From Blastomyces gilchristii SLH14081 (taxonomy: Eukaryota > Ascomycota > Eurotiomycetes > Onygenales > Ajellomycetaceae), in NCBI RefSeq assembly GCF_000003855.2, contig NW_003101677.1, positions 2,668,995-2,691,996 of the forward strand: DNA of 23,002 nucleotides, written 5' to 3'. Positions 10,494-19,150 of the stretch are shown piece by piece. Within the stretch, counting starts at the first letter, position 1, and each line of letters opens with the position of its first letter. Both the position numbers and the translations under genes were made by a program. Below the pieces are notes generated by a model, which made no database searches, was not told the DNA's origin, and saw nothing but the letters and a program-made list of their open reading frames with translations.

Positions 10494-11294
10494 TAGCGAT
10501 TTCTTCGTATTATCTCGCTGTTTTTTTCCTCCGCTTGCTTTTCTTTCTGCCTTGCTTTTCGGTTTCTTTCTCTTCCTTTTTCCTTCCTCCTCCTCCCCGC
10601 CCAACACGCACACCTTGTCTTTCGCATCCACTCACCACTCTCTCTTTTCCCCCATCATCTTCACTTTTCTTCTTCCATTCACCTTCATCCTTTTTCGTCT
10701 TCCTTTAATCAGCTACGTGTTGTCGCTTTTGTGATTGTTGCCATTCTGCCCTTTTTTTTTTTCTCTGTCGCTCTTATTGTTCTTTATTCCCAACCCCCGT
10801 GTTCCTTCTATTCTGACAATCGCTGTCACTTCCTGTCGTTTTCGACGCGTGGTCTCCGATTCATCGTTTTTATATTTGACCCTTCTCTTATTGTGTCGCT
10901 GGTTAATTCTCTCCCCTCTCCTCACCTCCCTCCCCCACTTGACTATTTCACTCTCCTCCCCGCCTCTCAAGCGCCCTTGCTCATCTATTATATCAGCTTG
11001 GATCTGTTCGCTGACCATCCTTTCTCCGATTCTTCGTTGCAGAAACGTGAATTATCCTTCCTTGTCGATCCTAGACTTTTTTTAAAAAAAATTCAGGGTG
11101 TTCATCGCTTGTCTCTTCCTTAACGACTCTCTACGAGGCAACGGCCGTGTTCGAGATACCTCGGAGATACCAACACGCATTCAAGGGTTTATTGGGCTCA
11201 AGAGGGTGTCTCTCGCTCTCTGTTTGGGGCCTGGTCTTTCCTTTGCCTTTCCTTTCCCTTTTTTTTCAGCCATAAGCGTCACTTGCGTTTGTGC

Positions 11295-11394
11295 NNNNNN
11301 NNNNNNNNNNNNNNNNNNNNNNNNNNNNNNNNNNNNNNNNNNNNNNNNNNNNNNNNNNNNNNNNNNNNNNNNNNNNNNNNNNNNNNNNNNNNNN
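11295..11394. other. Assembly gap, 100 N
   Basis: Exactly 100 N, which usually marks a gap of unknown length. It falls about 170 bases upstream of the Csx1-like start codon, so leader elements of that gene may be missing. Confidence 0.99.
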
Positions 11395-11566
11395 CTTTTA
11401 TTTCTTTCCTGGAGACTATATTCTGAAACACCACGTGCTGACTGCCATCTTACGCTCCAATTTAGGTTCCTAGCACTTCGTCTCTCATATTTCCTTCGAT
11501 TTATCTACTTCTACGCCCCTGGTGTTGTATAATTCGCATCTTTTGAAACTTTCTCAATCATTCATC

Positions 11567-13207
11567 ATGTCGTTCCAAAACTTCGAAACTTTCCAAAACC
11601 AGCACGGAGCTACCGACTCTGCTGCTACCGGAACCGGTGCTCCTGCGACCGCGGACTCTGCCATGCCCGGACAATCAGATCCCTCTCCTGCGCCGTTCCA
11701 GGGCAATGCTTCTGGTGAGCCTGCACCCAGCTCGGCTCAGCAGGGCGGTGAGGCCAAAACCACTCTCTGGTATGTTGTTGAATTCGATTTGCGCCTGTCA
11801 AATTTTCTGTCGCGCGATGTAATGTCCCGTGGTATAGGTGTCTTTTTGGGAATGTTTTTGACTAATTTTTCTTTCCTACTCGTTGCTTTGACTAGGATGG
11901 GTGAGCTTGAGCCTTGGATTGATGAGAACTTCATCCGCAATCTCTGGTTCCAGATGGGTGAGCAGGTTAACGTCAAGATGATCCGCGACAAATTCTCTGG
12001 GTACGTAATGGACTACACGACTGCTGAGTTTGCCTTTTAATCTCTCCCTATTCTTTCCGCGTCTCTCCATGGTAAAAAAGCAATCGCGCTCTGACATTGA
12101 TGCCCCTAGAAGTAACGCTGGGTACTGCTTCGTCGACTTCACTACCCCGGCCGCCGCAGCTAAGGCTCTGACCCTGAGCGGAACTCCCATTCCCAACACT
12201 TCCCGTACCTTCAAGCTCAACTGGGCTTCTGGTGGTGGTTTAGCCGATCGCAGGTAAGTACACTTACAAATGCGCTACATTCTGTACAATAATACCCATT
12301 TACTAACTTCTTTTCTTTTCCCCCTTTAGCCGTGAGGAGCGTGGTCCTGAGTTCTCCATCTTCGTTGGTGACCTTGGCCCAGAGGTCAACGAATACGTCC
12401 TTGTTTCGCTCTTCCAGAGCCGCTTCCCATCTTGCAAATCCGCTAAGATCATGACTGACCCCATTAGTGGCATGTCGCGCGGATATGGATTCGTGCGCTT
12501 CTCTGACGAAACCGACCAGCAGCGCGCACTTACTGAGATGCAAGGTGTTTATTGTGGCAACCGCCCTATGCGTATTTCCACCGCTACTCCCAAGAACAAG
12601 GGCCCTGGCGCTGGACCTGGCGCAATGGGTATGCCTGGAGCTGGTCCCGCTGGTATGTACCCTCCCATGGGTGGCCCTCCAATGGGGTACTACGGTGCTC
12701 CTCAGCCAATGAACCAATTCACAGATCCCAACAACACCACCGTGTTCGTTGGTGGACTTTCCGGCTACGTTACCGAGGATGAGCTCCGTTCTTTCTTCCA
12801 GGGCTTCGGCGAAATCACCTACGTCAAGATTCCACCAGGAAAAGGCTGCGGTTTTGTCCAATTCGTCCAGCGCCACGCTGCTGAGATGGCCATCAACCAG
12901 ATGCAAGGATATCCAATTGGAAACTCGCGTGTCAGGCTTAGCTGGGGTCGCTCTCAGAACAACTCTGGACCCGCTGGAACGCCTTACCGCCCCGCTCCTC
13001 CGCCTCCTATGTACCCCTCCATGGGTATGCCACCCTCCCACTCATACGGCGGTGGCTTCGCACCAATGAAGGTACGTGTGTGCTAAAATCCCCTTGCCTG
13101 TCCCATTAAATGTGGTTTGGTACTTCCCGTCTCATAAAGACCGTTCGAACTCGTCCTTAACGCAAGATAACTTCCTTACTAACGACCCTGTAAATTTCCA
13201 GCAGTAA
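11567..13207 (+). CDS. csx1: Three-RRM RNA-binding protein, Csx1/Nam8/TIA-1 type
   Basis: Five exons: 11567-11769, 11896-12000, 12110-12253, 12330-13071 and 13202-13207, giving 399 residues. Donors are GTATGT, GTACGT, GTAAGT and GTACGT; acceptors are TAG, TAG, TAG and CAG; ACTAAC branch sites lie before exons 4 and 5. The start ATG follows TTCATC. An N-terminal Ala/Pro/Gln-rich region (1-65) is followed by RRM1 (about 66-149; RNP2 LWMGEL, RNP1 AGYCFVDF). RRM2 follows (about 157-240; RNP2 IFVGDL, RNP1 RGYGFVRF), then a Gly/Pro/Met linker and RRM3 (about 287-357; RNP2 VFVGGL, RNP1 KGCGFVQF), then a short Pro-rich tail. Relatives bind U/AU-rich RNA. Fission yeast Csx1 controls stability of stress mRNAs, and budding yeast Nam8 belongs to the U1 snRNP. 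Which role applies here cannot be read from sequence. The last exon holds one codon plus the stop, so the tail is MKQ; retention of intron 4 would give MKVRVC instead. Confidence 0.92.
13072..13201 (+). other. Last intron of the Csx1-like gene with tandem acceptor
   Basis: Donor GTACGT at 13072, branch-like TTACTAAC about 18 bases before the acceptor, and acceptor TTCCAGCAG followed by TAA. The tandem CAGCAG allows cleavage at either AG: the first gives Gln then stop, the second an immediate stop. Non-removal gives four extra codons before a stop at 13084-13086. Confidence 0.7.
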
Positions 13208-14230
13208 ACGTGTTCCTCTCTTCGTGAACGCACCAGCAGGAGTTTTTTGTTCTTTTCGAAAAAAAGATGGGTCTTAGTCTTGGTTCTTGCGTGTATCAAA
13301 TAAAAAAGGAAAAACCGCTCAGGTCAATTTTTTGTTGTTTTTTTCTTTTTCTTTTTTATCCTCGTTAACGTCTCCAAACAAAACCACCTCTTCCAAAGAC
13401 TCATGTTATCTACTCTTTAAAGCTCTTGATGAGTGTGATTTCTCTCTTCAAAATTGCCGCGTTTTCATCTTCCTTTTCGTCGTGTGCGTTGTGTGAGAGT
13501 GGTTTTTCCTCCTTTCTACTCATATTTTTTTCTTTTTCTTTTCTTATTTTACTTCTAACTTCAGTTTGATTACTTTTTTACTTCTTCTACTTATACTTCT
13601 CCATCTGTTCTACTACTACAGCAACTAAAGTGCTAGGCATATTCATTCTCTGCCTCTTTTCATTTTATCATGAGCGGCTATTATTTTATGTCTTCGCAAA
13701 GAAACTTCTGTCTTTTTTTTATCTGCTGTTGTGTTTCTAAAAACATTAAACTGTTAGCTTCGCCTGTCCTGTTTCCTTGCTCTCATTCTTTTACTTTTTT
13801 CCCCCCCCTTTTGCTCTCCTCTTTCAAATCATGTGCGCTTATTATGAGATAAGAATGACCGTGTTCACCACAGTTTATTTGGTTTTTTCTTCTTTTTTGT
13901 CAAAAATTGCCAAATGGTATATGGTTGTACTTTTTTTTTCTTCTATAGCTTTGAAAAATTGCCGCCTTTTTTTCTTTAATATTTCTACTTACCTCTCTAT
14001 CACTGATGCTTGCTCTGCTTATGTAAAAAATCTCATGCAGGATTTCTAACTTTATATGGTGTTTCTTCTCTTAAATTTATTGTAAGATTTTCTATACTAG
14101 TGTTCTTTCCCCTTCTTCTCTTTAAAACTGTCATTGCTTTATTTTTATTTTTATTTTTTATGTATTTTTATTTTTGTTATTTTTTTGACTTTCTTTTTAA
14201 ACAGTCTTCTTTAAAATTGTAATATCTCAC
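13208..14230 (+). other. U-rich 3' UTR / downstream region of the Csx1-like gene
   Basis: The plus strand is very T-rich with many runs of 5-10 T, often broken by C, and contains no recognisable coding frame. A canonical AATAAA lies at 13299-13304, within 100 bases of the stop, and may direct an early poly(A) site. The T-richness continues about 900 bases further, so longer transcripts are possible. Confidence 0.5.
13299..13304 (+). terminator. Candidate poly(A) signal
   Basis: AATAAA about 92 bases after the stop codon of the Csx1-like gene. Fungal poly(A) signals are loose, so position is the main support. Confidence 0.4.
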
Positions 14231-14524
14231 AATTGTAGCGGAAAGCGCTCCACTTCCGCTCCCTTTCTGTAGCAGAAGCTTCTTCTCATTTTCACTCCTC
14301 CACTCCTTGCACGTCCGCTCCACCCCCCTGCTTCTTATCCCTTCTTCCATCTTCCGCCCCGCAGACACCCCATTCCTCCTTCCTCCCTTGACCCTTACAG
14401 GCTGCCCCTCCACGTACGCAGGAACCTGTTCACCGGTTCATGTATATATATATACTATACATATACGCGCGTCCAGCCCCCCTTCCCCTTCTAGAAATAA
14501 GCGAATAAATAAATAATAGAACAT

Positions 14525-14562
14525 GATTACCATTACCATTATCATTACCATTGCCATTACCG
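14525..14562. repeat. ATTACC-type hexamer repeat
   Basis: Six imperfect units of CATTAC(C) with T and G variants. It is not the fungal telomere repeat TTAGGG and is interstitial. Confidence 0.75.
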
Positions 14563-14952
14563 ATAGAGATAGACACTCTACGACTACCACCCCATTAGAG
14601 GGCGCAGGATCTAGTTCCAAACGAAACGGAATCTCCAACGCGTCGTTTCTTCTGCGGGCGGTTTGACTATTTGTTTACAGAGTATGAGTACTAACAAGTG
14701 AGGTTGGCGCATCTCTTAGTTCGAATCGGATCGGACGGTCAAAGCAGTAACTAGAGGTCAGCCAGCCGTTGACGTCAGAATATGCAGGGAGCAAGCCTAG
14801 ATGGATGGATAGAGTCTATCGGTACGGTTACTCCGTCACAACGACAACGTGCTTCGTTTATTTTATTTATTTTCATTATTATTATATATCATATCATATC
14901 CCGCACGGTGCGGTCCCTGGCCTGGACGGGTATCTTTTATCTTCCGGTTGTT

Positions 14953-14954
<2 letters not shown>

Positions 14955-14983
<29 letters not shown>
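14955..14983. repeat. (TG)n microsatellite
   Basis: About 14 TG units, non-coding. Confidence 0.85.
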
Positions 14984-15114
14984 GTATACGTCAATGACAT
15001 ATATATCTTTTTCTATCCAACTCGACTCGGATGAACCTCCCTTTGCGTGAGATTGCATCGGCCACTATTCTTTCCCCTAGCTGAACTGGAACGGTTTTTG
15101 TTTTGGTTAGTGGC

Positions 15115-15136
15115 ATATATATATATATATATATAT
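15115..15136. repeat. (AT)n microsatellite
   Basis: About 11 AT units, non-coding. Confidence 0.85.
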
Positions 15137-15347
15137 GTTGCACATATGGAACGGGTTCCGTCCCATGAACAACTTACCAGTCTAAGCCGGGCGGTTGTTG
15201 ATCGAGAACCCTTTTTTTGGGCCCGGTGGTGACTTACAGCGCTCTCGCGAGGGTCATTTATATGGCGCCGGCGATCTCTAACAACGTACATGTACATGAG
15301 ATGAAAGCGCTGGATATAGAATTACCCTCGTAGTCCCAGCCTTTATA

Positions 15348-15428
15348 CTCGATGAGGGGGAGGTGCGGAGGAATGTTAGGAGATTTGCGGTTCCAGCCCT
15401 GTATTACATGGTAAGGAGTGTTGGGGCG
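15348..15428 (+). repeat. 81-bp host flank, first copy
   Basis: Host DNA directly left of the retrotransposon, starting CTCGATGAGGGGG and ending in the TSD GGGCG. An 81-bp second copy lies at 21541-21621 with only four differences, all G-to-A in the second copy. Confidence 0.9.
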
Positions 15429-15697
15429 TGTCAGGAAAAAAGAGATTATACACTACTGAACATCACCAATATTATATTACTATAATATTTCTCATCATTA
15501 TCAGCTTACTACAACACTCATCTAATACTCACTTATACTAGCTCTCTTGACTTGCACATATATTTTACTATAAATCGCTCTATCTTTTGTATGAAATAGA
15601 TATATTAGATAGTGCATAGATAATATAATAAGCAGATCTTGATACACATAAGATTCATATGTCTTCAACATATTCATCTGTGACACTTATTTTGACA
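15429..15697 (+). repeat. 5' LTR (269 bp)
   Basis: It starts TGTCAGGAAAAAAGAG and ends TTTTGACA, with short terminal inverted repeats TGTC/GACA. TSD GGGCG precedes it and the primer-binding site follows at once. Against the LTR at 21622 nearly all differences are transitions, plus one 2-bp indel. Confidence 0.9.
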
Positions 15698-15710
15698 GTT
15701 ATGAGCCTGG
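15698..15710 (+). promoter_or_regulatory. Primer-binding site for initiator tRNA-Met (half-tRNA type)
   Basis: GTTATGAGCC directly after the LTR is complementary to the anticodon stem-loop of initiator tRNA-Met (GGCUCAUAAC). Copia-type elements are known to use an internal fragment of this tRNA as primer instead of its 3' CCA end. The match is 10 bases by eye. Confidence 0.7.
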
Positions 15711-15974
15711 TAAGCAGCATCTGAAGAGAAGCATGATACACTGATCTCAATTCTCATTTGAATTTGACAATAATTATTTGAACTGAGACAATTGATCCTC
15801 ATCTGTATATGATCTGAAATTCTCAACTGTTATATTATATCTGATTCTCATTAAACTGAGATAATTGATTCTCACATGTATATGTTCTGAAATTCTTGAC
15901 TGTTATACACTCTGATTTCTGATCATATTCACAAATACTTGAACTGATTTCTCAATTCATTCAATATAACTGAT

Positions 15975-16850
15975 ATGACAGATAAGACAATGTCTAGTAT
16001 GACAGTTCATCTTAGTATTTCTGAAGATTGAAAACTTTGATACAAGTATATACTAGAATATGCAAAGAACAAGAAGATATCAGACTTTATCAATCTTAAT
16101 AAATCTGATATCTTCTCTGAACTAGAAGAACCTCTGAAACCTGAGTATTCAGAAGAAGTCATTACAGAGGTTAAGATAGCATATAATATTAAGATCACTG
16201 TATGAAAAATTAAATATATAAAATATGAGAAATTGAATAAAGGTATGACAAAGATACAAGATATTATATAAAGAATAGTGAATGTCACAGAGCTATAACA
16301 TATATACAGTGAGAATGATGATGTGAAGAAAATTATCTGTTTATTAAGAGATCATCTCTTCTTCACAACTGCAGACTATTAAGATGATGTGAGAATCTGA
16401 TATCATGATCTCTGCAAAGCACTGAAAAACAGAGATATAGAGAAGTAATTAAATAACTGATCACTCATTGAAGATGATATTAAAAAGACAGATATAGCTG
16501 AACAGTTCAACTTGAAGAAAGACTTCTTAAATGCAAATCTAGCTATTGATGCAGATTATATACAAGCATGAGCTAAGAATATTTAACATGATAAAGATGT
16601 CATATCTTTGATAGAGTTAGTTAAAGACTTCAAGAAACAGTATAGAGAAATGAGTATTCTTAAAGAAGATAAATCTATAAACTTCACTATTCTTAATGAA
16701 AGATCTCAGTAATTATTATCAGTGACATTTAGAAACTGCATCTGCAGAGCTTATCACTGATATACTCAGTACTACTATCTCAATTCATCAAGAAAGTCAT
16801 CTGAATGAAAGGAAAATGAGAAGAAGAGAACTCAGATTGATCAAGCTCTT
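15975..16850 (+). pseudogene. copia gag relic
   Basis: Starts at an ATG at 15975 and reads as a UBN2-type Gag, with a 'W..WYKYILEYAKNKKISDFINL' type beginning in which both Trp codons are now TGA. Near its end is a decayed zinc knuckle (16737-16784): Cys-x-Cys, Gly changed to Arg (AGA), then His, with the last Cys changed to Tyr (TAC). Both changes are G-to-A. Gag would form the particle and bind the RNA; this copy has more than ten stops. Confidence 0.85.
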
Positions 16851-17049
16851 AAAAATCAAGAATTAAAGAGATATATTAATTGTACAATATCTAGAGAATT
16901 ATTCATGAATATGAATATGATAGATGTCAATGAAGCAGTTCTAGAAGAAATGATTCTGAAGCAATCAGTTTCTCAATCTATTGATTATCAATCTATTAAT
17001 CATCAATCTATTGATTATTAATCTATTAATCAGCAGATCTGAAAAATAT

Positions 17050-17400
17050 CAATGAACTCTTCAAATTCACACTTCTATCTCTGAAACTTCTGGATCTTTG
17101 ATACTGGCATGAAACAGCATATATACAATAATTGAACATGTTTCCTATTCTTTACATCTGTGAACAAGAATGTGAAAGTCTATACAGGTGATTTCAGCAC
17201 TAAAGTTGAAGATTATAGAACTGTTAGAACTATTATGATAAATGAAGCAGAAAAGCAGTTCAATGTCAATCTCATCAACATAACTTATATACTGAATTTT
17301 CATACAAATATCATTGCATGAAAACTGTGTTTCTATATAAAAGGCATCTATTATGATGAAAAAGACTTCAGATTGTGAAAACACACAGATAATACAATCT
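17050..17400 (+). pseudogene. copia aspartic protease relic
   Basis: The active-site block reads WIFDTGMKQHI, with Asp-Thr-Gly at 17100-17108 still intact and the Trp codon (TGG at 17091) unmutated. The following frame stays partly open. The usual small residue after DTG appears as Met. The protease would process Gag-Pol. It is inactive because the polyprotein is broken before and after it. Confidence 0.85.
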
Positions 17401-17739
17401 TTACACATATTGAAGTATTTGAGAAATTGCTAGTTACAGAATATAATAGTGAAACAGCTGTTTATTCAACTATCTCAGAAAAATCAACTACTGAAGTCAC
17501 AGCAGTTATCACATCACACACTTCTAATATTACTATATCTGAAAAAATGATATCTTCAAATTCTTCAACTTCTACAAATTCTTCTTCTAATCTGTTATTA
17601 CACACTTTAATAAATCATTCTTTCAACCTGCTAATACACACAAAACCTTCTCAAAAATCTAAGATCTCTATAGCTACTCAGTCTACATAATATAAGAGAT
17701 TAGAACATTCATTGAAAATCATCATTTAAAAGCTTACAA

Positions 17740-17978
17740 ATAATGCAACTAGTGTTCAAATCACCAATCTAGAAGACACTGCAGACAAGCTTATCACTGA
17801 GCTTTGCAAATCCTGTCATCTATCTAATACAAAAAATCAAATATCTAGATGTTCTCATGTTAGATCTCAAAAATTATTCAAACATCTATATATGAATATC
17901 ATACATGACTCTACTCAGTGCTATAATAATGAGTGTTATCTCATTCATTTCATGTGTGATTATCTTCATTTCTATATA
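17740..17978 (+). pseudogene. copia integrase relic, N-terminal part
   Basis: The second half of the HHCC zinc-binding module is visible as CKSCHL at 17805-17822, followed by the start of the catalytic core (YLIHFMCDYLHFY near 17938-17975). The frame then runs into the nested MITE. In copia elements the integrase inserts the cDNA and makes the 5-bp TSD seen here. Confidence 0.85.
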
Positions 17979-17986
17979 GCTATAAC
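17979..17986. repeat. Left 8-bp TSD of MITE copy B
   Basis: GCTATAAC, identical to 18493-18500. It is target DNA from the integrase region. Confidence 0.9.
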
Positions 17987-18492
17987 TAGACTGGCCGCCG
18001 GGACCATGAATTTCACATTTGATCCCATTTGGTCTGGTCCCATACATTTCTTGGCGTGAATCCCGCTGGGACTGGCTATCAAAAAAACATGTAAAGTGAC
18101 TATATATCAGATCTTAAAATGGAACCATGACTTGAAAAAAATGAGAAAGTGGTCCCATTTAGTCCCATTTAGTCTCATTCTTAGCATAAAGTTACTATTT
18201 TTAGACATTTTAAGGTTTTTTTTAGACTATTTTTAATTTTTTAAAAAGTAACGCTTTTTGGTAATGCTCAAATGAGATTTAAAGTCATTTAAAGCAATAA
18301 AAATAATTTAAATTGAGAAGTGGAAATCATGGTCCCATTTGGAAAATGTGACAAGAGTAGACAGTAAGTCTCACTGGGACAGTATGGGACTACTATCTAA
18401 TGTTAAAACCGTGTAATGGGATCAGTCGAATTGGTAATGAGACTATCAAAAAATCTAGTCCTGGTCCCAGACACGGTCACACGGTCAGTCTA
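17987..18492 (+). mobile_element. 506-bp hAT-like MITE, copy B (little mutated)
   Basis: Starts TAGACTGGCCG and ends CACACGGTCAGTCTA; the two ends are inverted repeats matching at 10 of 11 terminal positions. TSD GCTATAAC flanks it perfectly. It is inverted relative to copy A at 5099-5604 and has exactly the same length. It keeps GGG, CCC and CG words that are missing from the surrounding retrotransposon. Four direct copies of TCCCATTT (18023, 18153, 18163, 18333) are candidate transposase-binding motifs. It has no coding capacity. Confidence 0.94.
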
Positions 18493-18500
18493 GCTATAAC
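18493..18500. repeat. Right 8-bp TSD of MITE copy B
   Basis: GCTATAAC, the second copy of the interrupted integrase target. Confidence 0.9.
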
Positions 18501-19150
18501 AGCTATCTGAAAATCAGAAATCTGAAAAGCTCTTAGACAAGCTATCAGTTAGATTAAACATTAATTCAACTGTACTATAAAGATTATTCATATCAACAAT
18601 GATACTGCAGTCAAGAAAGCAGATGACTTCATAAATTAAGTGAGTAATGAAGGCCTAGAGATGAAGTATTCTTCAGAGTATATTTATAAATAAAATGATG
18701 CAGCAGAGTGAGCAGAAGTAATATTAATAACAAAGATAAGAACTCTACAGATAGAATCTCTTCTGTCATAATCTCTTTTCTCTGAGATCACACTTACTGT
18801 CACCTATCTAGTGAATCAAACCTCTACTAGAATTCTAGATTGAAAGTCATCTCTACAAGTATTGAAAGAATTTCTACAAATCAAATCTCACTTCTGTACT
18901 CATCTTCAAATCTACAGATGTCACACCTATGCAAAGATACTGAATGAAGTCCTCAGTAGAAACCGCTCTCAGAAGCTAGATTTTCAAGCACATATTAAAT
19001 ATCTAGTTGAATATGATTCTACAAACATCTATTGAATTTGAATTCCACACTTAGAACAGATGATAAGAGCAAGAGATGTGATATTTGATGAGAATAGAAA
19101 ATTCAACTCAGAAGATCTCTACATTGAAAGACAACTAAGAGATTGAGTAT
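18501..19150 (+). pseudogene. copia integrase relic, C-terminal part
   Basis: Continues the integrase after the MITE. Visible blocks are the decayed 'EQNGxAE' neighbourhood (DAAEWAEV with Trp as TGA, near 18696-18719), a VNQTSTRILDWKS block near 18807-18851, and KYLVEYDSTNIYWIWIP followed by RARDVIFDE near 19000-19095. These are typical of the copia integrase tail and linker. Several Trp and Gln codons are stops. Confidence 0.88.

Larger units (their letters stand above)
8281..11566 (+). promoter_or_regulatory. 3.3-kb pyrimidine-rich leader/promoter region of the Csx1-like gene
   Basis: The plus strand is strongly C/T-biased over almost the whole stretch, with many TTC, CTT and CCTCC words and few long purine runs. 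I find no frame with a recognisable domain; the open frames are low-complexity Ser/Leu/Phe/Pro by-products. Such regions are common as promoters and long transcribed 5' leaders of fungal regulatory genes. Several TTGCAG or TTTCAG words (for example near 11037 and 9240) could be acceptors of leader introns, but I cannot prove them. The transcription start is not identifiable by eye. Confidence 0.45.
14231..15347. other. Intergenic host DNA with microsatellites, no gene
   Basis: No supported coding frame. It contains an ATTACC/ATTATC hexamer array (14525-14562), a (TG)n run (about 14955-14983), an (AT)n run (about 15115-15136) and a TATATATATA cluster near 14442. CG is normally represented, so this DNA was not subjected to the decay seen in the flanking retrotransposon. 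Confidence 0.6.

Noticed and set aside
11098..11532. ORF running through the N gap
   Set aside because: It includes 100 unknown bases, so its reading frame is artificial.
14230..14290. Possible tRNA-like hairpins (GCGGAAAGCGCTCCACTTCCGC)
   Set aside because: A local inverted repeat exists, but there is no cloverleaf, no T-arm GTTCRAnnC box and no anticodon arm.
14525..14562. Interstitial telomere-like repeat
   Set aside because: Units are ATTACC/ATTATC variants, not TTAGGG/CCCTAA.
17427..17690. 87-codon Ser/Thr-rich open frame as an independent small gene
   Set aside because: It lies in the pol region between protease and integrase of the copia relic and is a surviving piece of that polyprotein.
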